DNA of 64,000 bases from Chryseobacterium piscicola (lineage in GTDB: Bacteria > Bacteroidota > Bacteroidia > Flavobacteriales > Weeksellaceae), in contig NZ_FTOJ01000004.1 in the NCBI RefSeq assembly GCF_900156685.1, forward strand, positions 186,001-250,000, written 5' to 3'. A model generated the notes under the pieces. That model was not told the origin of the DNA, did not search any database, and saw only the letters and a program-made list of their open reading frames with translations. Numbering within the stretch: the first letter of the stretch is position 1; each line of letters starts with the position of its first letter. Below are positions 9,465 through 18,391 of this stretch, piece after piece. The position numbers and the translations under genes were made by a program.

Positions 9465-9494
9465 AAAAAGACATTATTTCGGTAATGTCTTTTT
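9465..9494 (+). terminator. Terminator of the metal-uptake transcript
   Basis: Perfect 12-bp stem AAAAAGACATTA / TAATGTCTTTTT with a TTTCGG loop. Confidence 0.85.
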
Positions 9495-9524
9495 ATTTTA
9501 ACGTATTATAACAAATGGAATCGC

Positions 9525-9552
9525 TTGTTTTAATAAAAAATTCATATTTTTG
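9525..9552 (+). promoter_or_regulatory. Promoter of trigger factor
   Basis: TTG at 9525-9527, 17-nt spacer, then TATTTTTG at 9545-9552, an exact -7 match. The start codon follows 22 nt later. Confidence 0.65.
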
Positions 9553-9574
9553 CAACCTAAAATTTTAATCGATA

Positions 9575-10909
9575 ATGAACGTTACAGCTCAAAATCATGA
9601 TGATGTAAGTGCATTGCTTACTGTTACATTAGAAAAATCTGACTACAAAGATAAAGTAGAAAAGCAGTTGATGAACTATGCTAAGAACGCACAGGTTCCT
9701 GGTTTCAGAAAAGGAAAAGTGCCGTTGAGCATGGTTAAAAGACAATATGAAGCAGGTATTGCTTTCGAAGAAATCAACAAGCAGGTTTCTGATGCTCTTA
9801 ATAATTATGTAAACGACAACAAACTGAGATTGGTAGGTCAGCCTGTTCCTCAGCCGGTAAACGAATTCAACCACAATGCAGAGAAGATTGAAGTGGCTTT
9901 TGAAGTTGGTTTCGAACCAGAATTCTCTATAGATCTTGCTAAATATGAAGCACCTCACTACAAAGTAGAAGCTTCAGACAAAGAAATCAGCAAGAGCATT
10001 GAAAATATGCAGAAGCGTTTCGCAGAGCAAGAGCCTCAAGAGAAAATGGGTGATGATTCTTATGTAGCTTTAGAAATTACTCAGGTAATTGAAGAAGGTG
10101 CAGAAGGTGAGCACAACCACGCTCCGAAAAATGCGGTAATTAATGCTGAAAATAAGGCAGCTTTTGAATTGGTGAAGTCTTTGGATATGGACGGTTCTGT
10201 AAAAGTTTCTAAAGAAACCTTAGCAGAAAACGAAGATCTTGCAAAAGAATTAGGTTTCTCAAAAGAAGAAGCTGAGCATTTACACCACGCAGAAGTTGAA
10301 GTAAAAGTAAAAGATTTCTACAGCTTGAAATTAGCTGAGCTAAACCAAGACCTTTTTGATAAAGTGTACGGTGAAGGAAACATTACTACAGAAGAAGCGC
10401 TTAAAGAAAAAGTAAAAACTGAATTAGACGAATATTTCCAGCAAAATGCAGACGTACACTTCGTAAACAAAGTGTTGGAGCAGATTACTGAAAAAGAAGA
10501 AGTGAAACTTCCTGAAACTTTCCTTACGAAATGGTTGGTATTCTCTAATGAAAACATCCAGACTGAAGAGCAGGCAAAAGGAATTTTGGAAGCAGAAAAA
10601 AATCAATTGAAATACCAGATCATCGAAGGTAAACTGATGTCTGAAAATGATGTGAAAATTGATTATACAGATGTTCTTGGACAAGCTGAGCAGTTGGTAA
10701 GAAACCAGTTGGCAATCTACGGAATTCACCACTTAGGTGACGAAGAAATCCAGAAATATGCTGTTGAAATGCTGAAAGACCAAGAGCAGGTAAGACAATT
10801 GTCTTCTGAAGTGGCTATGGCTAAGTTGAAAGACGTGATCCTAGAAAAAGCGACTAAAAAAGAAACTGCCATCTCTCACGACGAGTTTTTGGAAGAATTG
10901 AAGAAATAA
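9575..10909 (+). CDS. tig: Trigger factor, ribosome-associated chaperone
   Basis: A 444-residue cytoplasmic chaperone and peptidyl-prolyl isomerase that binds nascent chains at the ribosome exit. The N-terminal ribosome-binding domain has the signature GFRKGKVP at residues 43-50. The middle region has a divergent, acidic and His-containing FKBP-like segment (about 150-245). The C-terminal part is helical, as in the chaperone arms. Length fits the family. It is monocistronic, with a promoter at 9525 and a terminator at 10931. Confidence 0.95.
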   Translation: MNVTAQNHDDVSALLTVTLEKSDYKDKVEKQLMNYAKNAQVPGFRKGKVPLSMVKRQYEAGIAFEEINKQVSDALNNYVNDNKLRLVGQPVPQPVNEFNHNAEKIEVAFEVGFEPEFSIDLAKYEAPHYKVEASDKEISKSIENMQKRFAEQEPQEKMGDDSYVALEITQVIEEGAEGEHNHAPKNAVINAENKAAFELVKSLDMDGSVKVSKETLAENEDLAKELGFSKEEAEHLHHAEVEVKVKDFYSLKLAELNQDLFDKVYGEGNITTEEALKEKVKTELDEYFQQNADVHFVNKVLEQITEKEEVKLPETFLTKWLVFSNENIQTEEQAKGILEAEKNQLKYQIIEGKLMSENDVKIDYTDVLGQAEQLVRNQLAIYGIHHLGDEEIQKYAVEMLKDQEQVRQLSSEVAMAKLKDVILEKATKKETAISHDEFLEELKK

Positions 10910-10930
10910 TTTTATCTTTTAAAATATTTC

Positions 10931-10955
10931 AAAACCCACCGCTTTGGTGGGTTTT
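10931..10955 (+). terminator. Terminator of tig
   Basis: 10-bp stem AAAACCCACC / GGTGGGTTTT with a GCTTT loop. Confidence 0.85.
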
Positions 10956-11204
10956 GTTGTTTGTACTAGATATTGCTGATTTCGCTGCTGCGAGCGTTCC
11001 GCTCATGCCGGCTTTTTAATTTCAGCAGGCCTCACAATTGTTTTTTTTGAAAGTTGTTGCTCCAAAGTCGAGAGAATCTTTGCGCAGCCAGTGGTTTTCT
11101 ACGAATCTCTATAGCCCCAAGTAAGACGAATTTTTGTGGTACAAAGCAACTCTTTCTCTGCAATTCAAATTTCATATCTTTACTTCACTAAAATTTAATT
11201 TAAA
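10956..11204. other. Gene-free GC-richer stretch, perhaps a decayed repeat
   Basis: The stretch holds short GC-rich palindromic pieces such as GAGCG ttc CGCTC near 11000 and no plausible gene. The composition resembles the other intergenic repeats here, but I could not align it well to them. Confidence 0.35.
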
Positions 11205-11894
11205 ATGAAAAAAATTATTCTTCCATTTATATTGGCTGTCACACTTTCGGCACCTTTAGCAGCGCAGAAAACTTCTGTAAAAGCGGAAACATCTTCAGCA
11301 AAATCTCAAATAAGTGCCCAAACAGTAATCGATAATTATAGGGCAGCTCTTGGTGGTAGAGAAAAGCTTGAAGCGGTGAAAACCGTAATCTTAGAAAACA
11401 CAATGACTGTACAATCTATGGAAATCAAAATGACGACCAAGAAGATGGGCAACAAATTCAAGTCTGTACAAAGCGTGATGGGGCAAGAAATGACACAGGT
11501 TTTTGATGGCGTAAAAGGTTATTTTGAGCAAATGGGAACTAAAATGGATATCCCGGCAGATAAAATAGAGGATCTAAAAAAATCTAAAGTCATAGATGCT
11601 CTAAGTTATGATGCTTCTACTTTTACAGCTGTTACATCAGAGCAAATAGATGGCAAAAAATACAATATTTTGAATTCTGAAAAAGGAAAATTTTTCTTTG
11701 ATGCCAATACTGGTCTTTTGTATAAATCTGAAACTAAAGAGGGAAATGCAATAATAAAAAATTATATAACCGTAGACGGAATAAAATTCGCTGAACAGAT
11801 TGATGCAGAAGGAAACGGGCAGCAAGTAAAGATCATCACTACAAAAGTTATGCTTAACTCTGGCGTGAGTGATGCAGATTTTAAAATCAACTAA
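11205..11894 (+). CDS. Secreted LolA-like protein
   Basis: A 229-residue protein with a signal peptide (MKKIILPFILAVTLSAPLAAQ). The motif IDNYRAALGGREKLEAVKTV begins a region typical of Bacteroidota outer-membrane-lipoprotein-sorting-like (LolA/LolB fold) proteins, followed by repeated beta strands. It is periplasmic or envelope-associated. It sits just upstream of a large M16 peptidase but has its own terminator. True lipoprotein transport is not shown. Confidence 0.7.
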   Translation: MKKIILPFILAVTLSAPLAAQKTSVKAETSSAKSQISAQTVIDNYRAALGGREKLEAVKTVILENTMTVQSMEIKMTTKKMGNKFKSVQSVMGQEMTQVFDGVKGYFEQMGTKMDIPADKIEDLKKSKVIDALSYDASTFTAVTSEQIDGKKYNILNSEKGKFFFDANTGLLYKSETKEGNAIIKNYITVDGIKFAEQIDAEGNGQQVKIITTKVMLNSGVSDADFKIN

Positions 11895-11948
11895 ACTTAT
11901 TTTGAAAAGCTAAAAACTTTATTTTAATGTTGTAAAGTGCTTATAATG

Positions 11949-11976
11949 AACCGGGATTTTATTCCGGTTTTTTTAT
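11949..11976 (+). terminator. Terminator of the LolA-like gene
   Basis: AACCGG / CCGGTT stem extended by AT pairs, followed by seven T. Confidence 0.8.
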
Positions 11977-12079
11977 TTAACTAAATTTTAACTCATGCTT
12001 GGGGTTGATTTTCTTTTACACGTGAATAATTTATTTAATTTTATCTCGTTAAAAAACAACAATTAAAAACAACAAAAGC

Positions 12080-14932
12080 ATGAGAAAAATTTTATTATCA
12101 GTTGCTGCAGTAGTTCTGATGTCTTCTATTTCATTCGCGCAGAATATCCCATTGGATCCTTCTGTAAAAACAGGTACTCTTCCAAACGGAATGAAGTACT
12201 ACATCAAAAAAAATAATTTACCGGAGAAAAAAGTAGACTTCAGATTGGCTATCAACGCCGGATCTATCTTAGAAGATGAAAACCAGAGAGGTCTTGCTCA
12301 CTTTATGGAGCATATGAACTTCAACGGAACCAAAAATTTCCCAGATAACAAATTAGTAGATTTTCTACAGTCTATCGGAGTGAAATTTGGTCAGCACCTT
12401 AATGCCTACACAAGCTTTGACGAAACAGTTTACATGCTTCCAGTACCTCTAGACAAGCCAGAAAATCTTGATTCGGGTCTTAAAGTAATGGAAGATTGGG
12501 CATTCAACGCAACGTTGACTGACGAGCAGATCAACAAAGAAAGAGGGGTTGTGTTGGAAGAGCTAAGATTAGGTTTGGGAGCAGATAAAAGAATGAGGGA
12601 TAAATATTTCCCAAAAATGCTTTACAAATCACATTATGCCGACAGATTGCCTATTGGTACAAAAGAAGTTCTTCAAAACTTTAAGCCGGATGTAATCAGA
12701 CAATTCCACAAAGACTGGTACAGACCAGATTTAATGGCATTGGTTGTGGTAGGAGACATCAATGTAGATGAGGTTGAAAAGAAAATTAAAGAAAATTTCA
12801 GCAAATATAAAAATCCTTCAAAACCAAGAGAAAGAAAGATTTATGATTTACCGAACCACCAAGAGACTTTAGTGGCAATAGAAACCGATCCTGACGCTAC
12901 CAACTCTATGGTACAGTTCATGATGAAAGATACGGAGTCTTACCAGCCGGATGTCACGGTACAGCAGTATAACCAAAGCATGGTAGAAAACGTTGCCACT
13001 ACAATGTTGAATAACCGTTTAAGGGAATTGATCAACTCTAATAATCCACCGTTTACTTTCGGATCTGTATATCATGGTGGTGTAGTGGGAAGAACCAAGG
13101 AAGCATTCCAGGGTTTTGCAATGGTAAAAGAAGGAAATCAAATCAACGCTTTGAAAGTGCTTTTAGAAGAAACCGAAAGAGCAAAAAGATTTGGCTTCAC
13201 ACAAAGTGAATTAGACAGAGCGAAGTCTCAGATTATGTCTAATATAGAAAGATCTTACAATAACCGCGACAAAACAGAAAGCGATATGTTGGTAGACGAG
13301 TACGTAAGAAACTTTCTGGAGAAAGAACCAATGCCGGGAATTGCCTGGGAATATGAAGATACCAAAACGTTTTTGCCAACAGTAACACTAGCTCAGACCA
13401 ATGACATCATCAAGAAGATGGTGAAAGAAGACAGCAGGGTAATCATCATTACTGGTCCAAAAAAAGACAATGTGACGATGCCTACGGAGGCTTTAGTCCT
13501 TAAAACTTTCGATGATGTAAAAGTAGCTGATCTTAAACCTTACGAAGAAAAAGCAACCATTAAGAATTTAGTAAAACCATTCAAATCTGAAGGTAAAATA
13601 GCTAAAACTGAAACCGATGCTCAATTGGGTACAACAACGTGGACGTTGAGCAACGGCGCAAAAGTAACTTTTAAAAAGACCGATTTTAAAGATGATGAAA
13701 TTGTGTTCTCTGCAAGAAGTTTAGGAGGAAATTCATTGTTAAATGATACAGATTATAACAATACTCAGTTTGCTTATCAGGCTTTAAGTGAAGCGGGTGT
13801 GGCAGGTGCTTCTAAAGCAGATCTTACAAATTATTTAGCAGGAAAACAAGTAAGTGTAAATCCTTACATCAGTGGAACTTTAGAAGGTGTTTTTGGGAGA
13901 TCTAGCCAAAAAGATTTAGGTACTGCAATGGAATTAATGTATGCTTATTTCACTAATCTAAATTACAATCCTGAAGCATTCAATGCTTATAAAATGAAGC
14001 AATCTGCGATGTTGGATAATCTTTTGTCTAATCCACAGACGTATTTTGCAAGTGAGCACGCTAAGTTTACGAATCAGAAAAACCCAAGATTTATAGGTCT
14101 TATTCCAATGGAGAAAGACTGGGCGGCAACGAACTATAAAAAAGCGTACGATGTTTACAAAGAGAAATTTGCCAATGCAGGAAACTTTCATTTCTATTTT
14201 GTAGGAAATATTGATGAAGCCAAATTTAAGAATGAAGTTGTACAATACATCGCAAGTCTTCCAACTACAGGAAAAACCACTACTTTCAAAGATACGGGGT
14301 ACAGAAGCATCACAGGAGATCATACCAAAGTCTACAAAAAAGGAAAAGATCCTAAGAGTATGGTGCAAATTGTTTATTCAGGAGAAACTCCTTACAACGA
14401 AAAAGAGGCTTTGGCACTTGCAGCTTTAGGTGAAGTGGCAACCATCAAAGTGATTGAGAAATTAAGAGAAGACGAAAGCGGAATCTATGGCGGTGGAGCC
14501 AGAGGCGGAATGTATAAAGTTCCTTTCGGAAATTATAACTTCAGTCTAAGTTTCCCTTGCGGACCGGAAAATGCAGATAAACTAACGAAAAGTGCTATCG
14601 CAGAACTTCAGAAACTGATAGACAAAGGTCCTGAGCAAAAAGATCTTGATAAGTACAAAGAAGGCGAAATGAATGATTATAAAACAGACATCAAAGATAA
14701 TAACTATTGGATGAATGCTTTATCTAAAAACCAATTGGACGGAAGCGATAAGTATGAAATCTTAAATTATCAGGAGAAAGTAAAAGCACTTACGGTAAAA
14801 GATCTACAGGATGTTGCTAAGAAATATCTGACTAAAAACAGAGTAGTTGCAACTTTAATGCCAGAAGATGGGTGGGAAAGTGCTCCTAAAAAAGAAGCTG
14901 CTGCAACAGTAAAAACTACCGCAGTAAAATAA
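12080..14932 (+). CDS. M16 family zinc peptidase, two-lobed (PqqL-like)
   Basis: A 950-residue secreted metallopeptidase with a signal peptide (residues 1-20, ending SFAQ). The inverted zinc motif HFMEH is at residues 74-78, with the third zinc ligand Glu about 75 residues later in VVLEELRLG. A second, catalytically inactive M16 repeat follows (from about residue 510). This full-length two-half arrangement matches periplasmic PqqL/pitrilysin-type enzymes that degrade peptides. A second M16 gene of 437 residues lies at 62579 and represents the single-half type. Confidence 0.93.
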   Translation: MRKILLSVAAVVLMSSISFAQNIPLDPSVKTGTLPNGMKYYIKKNNLPEKKVDFRLAINAGSILEDENQRGLAHFMEHMNFNGTKNFPDNKLVDFLQSIGVKFGQHLNAYTSFDETVYMLPVPLDKPENLDSGLKVMEDWAFNATLTDEQINKERGVVLEELRLGLGADKRMRDKYFPKMLYKSHYADRLPIGTKEVLQNFKPDVIRQFHKDWYRPDLMALVVVGDINVDEVEKKIKENFSKYKNPSKPRERKIYDLPNHQETLVAIETDPDATNSMVQFMMKDTESYQPDVTVQQYNQSMVENVATTMLNNRLRELINSNNPPFTFGSVYHGGVVGRTKEAFQGFAMVKEGNQINALKVLLEETERAKRFGFTQSELDRAKSQIMSNIERSYNNRDKTESDMLVDEYVRNFLEKEPMPGIAWEYEDTKTFLPTVTLAQTNDIIKKMVKEDSRVIIITGPKKDNVTMPTEALVLKTFDDVKVADLKPYEEKATIKNLVKPFKSEGKIAKTETDAQLGTTTWTLSNGAKVTFKKTDFKDDEIVFSARSLGGNSLLNDTDYNNTQFAYQALSEAGVAGASKADLTNYLAGKQVSVNPYISGTLEGVFGRSSQKDLGTAMELMYAYFTNLNYNPEAFNAYKMKQSAMLDNLLSNPQTYFASEHAKFTNQKNPRFIGLIPMEKDWAATNYKKAYDVYKEKFANAGNFHFYFVGNIDEAKFKNEVVQYIASLPTTGKTTTFKDTGYRSITGDHTKVYKKGKDPKSMVQIVYSGETPYNEKEALALAALGEVATIKVIEKLREDESGIYGGGARGGMYKVPFGNYNFSLSFPCGPENADKLTKSAIAELQKLIDKGPEQKDLDKYKEGEMNDYKTDIKDNNYWMNALSKNQLDGSDKYEILNYQEKVKALTVKDLQDVAKKYLTKNRVVATLMPEDGWESAPKKEAAATVKTTAVK

Positions 14933-14952
14933 TCTTAGTCGATTATAGATGA

Positions 14953-14990
14953 AAACAACCGCAGAAATTTTTCTGCGGTTGTTTGTTTAT
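14953..14990 (+). terminator. Terminator of the M16 peptidase gene
   Basis: Perfect 15-bp stem AAACAACCGCAGAAA / TTTCTGCGGTTGTTT with a minimal TT loop and T-rich tail. Confidence 0.85.
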
Positions 14991-15124
14991 TGTAATGTTT
15001 TGTTCCTAATTAAAACATTGTATGCAATCTTATTTTTATTAAATCGTGCCGTTAGAACATCAGGAAATTTTAAATTAAAAAGTAGAATTTATCTATTCGC
15101 TATCTATCAACCAAAAACCAACAA

Positions 15125-15709
15125 CTATTTCCCATACTCCTTCTTCCATTCCTCAGCAACTTCGCTCAGAGTAGTATAAAAATCTTCTCCGTATTTACGT
15201 GTTAGCGGTGTTTTTAGGAATTTATAAACGGGAACTTGAAGTTCTTTTCCTAAAGTACAGGCATCACTGCAGACGGTCCATTCATGATAATTTAAAGCAG
15301 AAAAAGTAGAATATTCTGTAATTCTGATAGGGTATAAATGGCAGGAAATTGGTTTTTGCCAATCAATAGCACCATCTTCGTAAGCTTTTTCTATTCCACA
15401 TTTCGTGATACCTCTTTCATCAAAAGTGACATAGGCGCATTCACGGTTTTCTACCATTGGGGTAACATACATTCCGTCCATTGGATCGGTAACCCAAGTA
15501 CCTTGTTCATCTAAAGCTTTTACACCTTCAGCGGTAAGATAAGGTTTCACTTTATCATAAATACGATCTAAAATCTCAAGTTCTTCTTTGTCTAAAGGAG
15601 CTCCTACATCACCTTCTACACAACATGCACCTTTGCATTTGCTAAGGTTACAAACAAATTCTTCAGAAAAAATATCTTCAGAAATTAATTTATCATCTAT
15701 TTGAATCAT
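15125..15709 (-). CDS. DUF3109 family cysteine-cluster protein
   Basis: A 194-residue cytoplasmic protein with the family pattern of Cys residues: C20, C25, C29 and C30 near the N terminus (SKCKGACC), and later single Cys residues in TKCGIEK, ISCHLYP and VCSDACT. This resembles the YkgJ-type zinc or iron-sulfur cluster families. The function is unknown. The leader carries a perfect palindrome just after the predicted transcription start. Confidence 0.85.
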   Translation of the reverse strand: MIQIDDKLISEDIFSEEFVCNLSKCKGACCVEGDVGAPLDKEELEILDRIYDKVKPYLTAEGVKALDEQGTWVTDPMDGMYVTPMVENRECAYVTFDERGITKCGIEKAYEDGAIDWQKPISCHLYPIRITEYSTFSALNYHEWTVCSDACTLGKELQVPVYKFLKTPLTRKYGEDFYTTLSEVAEEWKKEYGK

Positions 15710-15730
15710 AATCTTTTATTAAGTAAATCT

Positions 15731-15753
15731 GAAAATAGGCTTAGCCTATTTTC
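15731..15753 (-). promoter_or_regulatory. Perfect palindrome in the DUF3109 leader
   Basis: GAAAATAGGC / GCCTATTTTC with a 3-nt centre. On the minus strand it lies between the -7 element at 15759 and the start codon at 15709, at the expected 5' end of the mRNA. It could be an operator or a 5' stabilising hairpin. Confidence 0.45.
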
Positions 15754-15758
15754 TGTCG

Positions 15759-15766
15759 CAAAATTA
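15759..15766 (-). promoter_or_regulatory. -7 element of the DUF3109 gene
   Basis: TAATTTTG on the minus strand, an exact TAnnTTTG match about 50 nt before the start codon. Confidence 0.45.
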
Positions 15767-15853
15767 TCAAAAGTATTGCTTGAAAAAAAGAAGATACGCT
15801 AGTTTAGAACCAGTCTTTCTTATATTCTTAGATTGCTTTTTTGAATTTAGTTT

Positions 15854-16759
15854 TTAAATTAAATTGAGCTGCAGTAAGGCTCTGTAAGAAACTAAACTGG
15901 CAATAATAATCCACAAACTTGCTTCTTTCATCCAATATTTAGGCAAAAACCTCAGCATTCTGCTCAGAATAATCGTTACCGGAAAAGCAAGAAGCAGAAG
16001 ATATTCATAATTCTTGTTCATGTACAAAATTACTGTTAAGAGCTGCGCCAAAGAAAATACGAGCAAAAAGGTGTACTTATAACGGCTTATCGGGCTTTTC
16101 TGATTGTAATATTTGAAATGATCATACACAGCATACATCAGCATCAATGCAATAGGTATTAGCGGCATGAAAACGGAAAAGTCTTCTATAATCCACATAT
16201 TCCCAAATGGAAAATAAATGTCATTCCATTGTTTCAAATCTAAAAAATTGGCAACAGAAAAATAACTTAGAGAAATTAATAAAACTCCGAGTAAAAACCT
16301 GAATATATTGAGGCCGATACGCTCTGAAGTCGCAATGACATGGATAAGAACAAAAACAGCCATTGGCCAAGTAGTAGGAAGAAAAATAAAATTAAGTGAA
16401 ATAATGGCTCCTACCAAAACGTATGATTTTTTTCGAAGATCTTCATTGGTACTGGTAAGTAATAATAAAAGAAAAGAATTGGTAAGTAAAGCTATGGCTA
16501 CACCAAGATCAACATGACCGGGATAAAGACCGAAAATAAAAAATGTGTAGAGCAGAAGTGGTAAATGTGTGTGATAATTCAGTGCAATACTATTAAAACA
16601 GAAATAAGCTAGAGCAACACCAAAAAAAGTAATAGCAGTAGTAGTAGCGCCTAAAGTACTGAAATCAAGAATGTTAAATATGATTACAATTAAAAGAAGA
16701 AAACCAATGTAAACTGGTATTGAAAAAATATTGCTTTCTTTTGAAAGTAATCTAAACAT
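15854..16759 (-). CDS. DUF6427 family integral membrane protein
   Basis: A 301-residue protein made almost entirely of hydrophobic helices, about nine or ten. It begins MFRLLSKESNIFSIPVYIG, which matches my memory of the flavobacterial DUF6427 family. It is divergent from the DUF6341 gene with only 42 nt between the two starts, and the two are often neighbours in flavobacteria. The function is unknown. Confidence 0.75.
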   Translation of the reverse strand: MFRLLSKESNIFSIPVYIGFLLLIVIIFNILDFSTLGATTTAITFFGVALAYFCFNSIALNYHTHLPLLLYTFFIFGLYPGHVDLGVAIALLTNSFLLLLLTSTNEDLRKKSYVLVGAIISLNFIFLPTTWPMAVFVLIHVIATSERIGLNIFRFLLGVLLISLSYFSVANFLDLKQWNDIYFPFGNMWIIEDFSVFMPLIPIALMLMYAVYDHFKYYNQKSPISRYKYTFLLVFSLAQLLTVILYMNKNYEYLLLLAFPVTIILSRMLRFLPKYWMKEASLWIIIASLVSYRALLQLNLI

Positions 16760-16773
16760 TTTTTATAAATTTG
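16741..16773 (+). promoter_or_regulatory. Promoter of the DUF6341 gene
   Basis: TTG at 16741-16743, 22-nt spacer, TAAATTTG at 16766-16773. It overlaps the first codons of the divergent membrane protein gene. Confidence 0.5.
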
Positions 16774-16801
16774 TGCAAAGTTAATTTAAAAAAGGAAAAT
16801 A

Positions 16802-17035
16802 ATGACGTCTTTCTTTCTATTCTTAAGCAAAGTTTTCAAATGGTCTTTCGAGTTTTATAACACCTTCGGAAACGTATTAAACTGGGTTTTATTTATCATT
16901 TGCTGCGTGCTTTTTACGTACTGGTGTTACGTGTTGGTTGTTACTCTTGGAGGAGACAAAGACAAAGATTATTATTCTCCTACAGAAGGAAAACATCCTT
17001 ATTACGATCCTACGATCTACAAAAAAGAAGGTTAA
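16802..17035 (+). CDS. Small membrane protein, DUF6341 family
   Basis: A 77-residue protein with one or two membrane helices (about 10-48) and a soluble, Tyr/Pro/Lys-rich tail after GGDKDKDYYSP. It fits the flavobacterial DUF6341 family that I associate with DUF6427 neighbours. It is monocistronic and ends at a shared bidirectional terminator. The function is unknown. Confidence 0.75.
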   Translation: MTSFFLFLSKVFKWSFEFYNTFGNVLNWVLFIICCVLFTYWCYVLVVTLGGDKDKDYYSPTEGKHPYYDPTIYKKEG

Positions 17036-17051
17036 TTAATTGGTTATATAG

Positions 17052-17088
17052 AAAAAGACCGGTCAAATATTATTTGATCGGTCTTTTT
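17052..17088. terminator. Bidirectional terminator between convergent genes
   Basis: Eighteen-base arms AAAAAGACCGGTCAAATA / TATTTGATCGGTCTTTTT pair with one wobble. Both strands end in five T, so it can serve the DUF6341 gene (+) and the universal stress gene (-). Confidence 0.85.
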
Positions 17089-17100
17089 ACGTTTATACTT

Positions 17101-17538
17101 TTATTCATGTATCGGCAATACCAAAACAGGAATTTTAGAATCTTTGGTTATTCCTTTGGTTAAACTACCCACAAAAACATCATAAATTCCGCTTCTGCCA
17201 TGGGAACCCATTACAATGTAGTCGGCATTTTTAGTGTCGGCATATTCCAGAATAATGTCTTTTGCAATGCCTTGCTTCAGAAGATGCTCACATTCTACAC
17301 CTTGCGAAAGAATTCTCTGATTTATTTTGTTGAGAAGCACCAGCTCCTCTCTAATTTCATTTTCTTCAATCTCAGGAAAATATTGGTAGCCCATATCGCC
17401 GATTGCAAAACCAATTTCCATTGGGGCAACATGAATCAGATTGATTTTTGCTCCCAGCTCTTTTGCAAATTTTATTGCTCCTTCTACTAAGTGTTCTGTT
17501 TTATCTCCGAAATCTACCGGCAATACAATGTTGATCAT
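17101..17538 (-). CDS. Universal stress protein, UspA family
   Basis: A 145-residue single-domain Usp protein. It begins MINIVLPVDFGDKTEHL, has the nucleotide-binding motif GSHGRSG (about 116-122) and ends with IPVLVLP, all standard for ATP-binding Usp proteins. It is cytoplasmic and usually induced by stress or growth arrest. It is monocistronic. Confidence 0.92.
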   Translation of the reverse strand: MINIVLPVDFGDKTEHLVEGAIKFAKELGAKINLIHVAPMEIGFAIGDMGYQYFPEIEENEIREELVLLNKINQRILSQGVECEHLLKQGIAKDIILEYADTKNADYIVMGSHGRSGIYDVFVGSLTKGITKDSKIPVLVLPIHE

Positions 17539-17603
17539 AACTTTAAATTTTTGAGGTTCTTGGTTATTCTAAAGATACAAAAAATAATGCCGAAAACAGA
17601 ATT

Positions 17604-18209
17604 TTAAAAAATGCGGAGGTCAAAAACTTTTTTATCCTCAAGATAAGCTTCCAAAATATCATGCTCAGAAACTTTTCCAACCCCTTCAGGAGTTCCTGTA
17701 AAAATCAGGTCTCCAACTCTTAACGTGAAATATTGAGAAACAAACGCAATGATATCATCAATTGCAAAAATCATGTCTTTAGAATTCCCATTTTGCACTT
17801 TTTCTTTGTTTTTCATTAGTGAGAAATTGAGGGATTCGAGATTATAATTTTCTTTTCTGAAGAAGTTTCCAACCACCGCAGAGCCGTCAAAACCTTTCGC
17901 CAATTCCCAAGGAAGCCCTTTTGATTTTAAATCACTTTGTACATCTCTCGCCGTAAAATCAATTCCCAAACCTATTTCCTCATAATGCTTATTTGCAGAT
18001 TCTTTTTGGATATACTTTCCACCTTTTGAGATTTTCACAACAATTTCCAGCTCGTAATGCACATCATCCGAAAATTCAGGAATATAAAAATCATTACCTT
18101 TCAAAACCGCTGTATCGGGTTTCATGAAAATTACAGGTTTATCTGGGATTGCATTTCCCAATTCTTTGGCATGTTCGCTATAATTTCTACCTATGCAGAT
18201 TATTTTCAT
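17604..18209 (-). CDS. Fumarylacetoacetate hydrolase family protein
   Basis: A 201-residue enzyme of the FAH superfamily. It starts MKIICIGRNYSEHAKEL and has the metal-binding acidic pair in VHYELEIVV (Glu53, Glu55), then GIDFTARDVQ, and a FTGTPEGVG motif near the C terminus. Relatives act as oxaloacetate tautomerases or decarboxylases or acylpyruvate hydrolases. The substrate cannot be read from the sequence. Confidence 0.9.
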   Translation of the reverse strand: MKIICIGRNYSEHAKELGNAIPDKPVIFMKPDTAVLKGNDFYIPEFSDDVHYELEIVVKISKGGKYIQKESANKHYEEIGLGIDFTARDVQSDLKSKGLPWELAKGFDGSAVVGNFFRKENYNLESLNFSLMKNKEKVQNGNSKDMIFAIDDIIAFVSQYFTLRVGDLIFTGTPEGVGKVSEHDILEAYLEDKKVFDLRIF

Positions 18210-18220
18210 ATTATTTTATT

Positions 18221-18248
18221 TTGTCATTGCGAGGAACGAAGTAATCTC
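18221..18248 (+). repeat. REP-like arm, copy 2a
   Basis: This 28-nt piece carries the core TGTCATTGCGA (18222-18232), identical to the arm at 6277-6287, followed by GGAACGAAGTAATCTC. Confidence 0.7.
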
Positions 18249-18286
18249 ATTTTACCCTCAATTATTACTTATTACTCATTTTTAGG

Positions 18287-18391
18287 AGCTAATTCCCGCT
18301 TTCCGCTGTATCTTTTTTGCTTCAGAAAATTTATCAACAAAAGAAAATTTCATCAAAAGCAAAAAAGGATGCCGCTTCAATCGGGGCTAGG
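18287..18391. repeat. Large imperfect palindromic repeat, copy 2b
   Basis: The left arm begins AGCTAATTCCCGC (18287) and runs through TCTTTTTTGC. The right arm runs from GCAAAAAAGGATGCCGC to the CGGGGCT near 18388. The arms pair imperfectly over about 30 bases around an A-rich centre. Confidence 0.65.

Noticed and set aside
13958-14368. 136-codon frame antisense to the M16 peptidase gene
   Set aside because: The M16 frame is certain over this stretch, and the antisense frame has random composition.
14949-15179. 76-codon frame after the M16 peptidase gene
   Set aside because: It begins inside the terminator hairpin and runs into the DUF3109 gene on the other strand.
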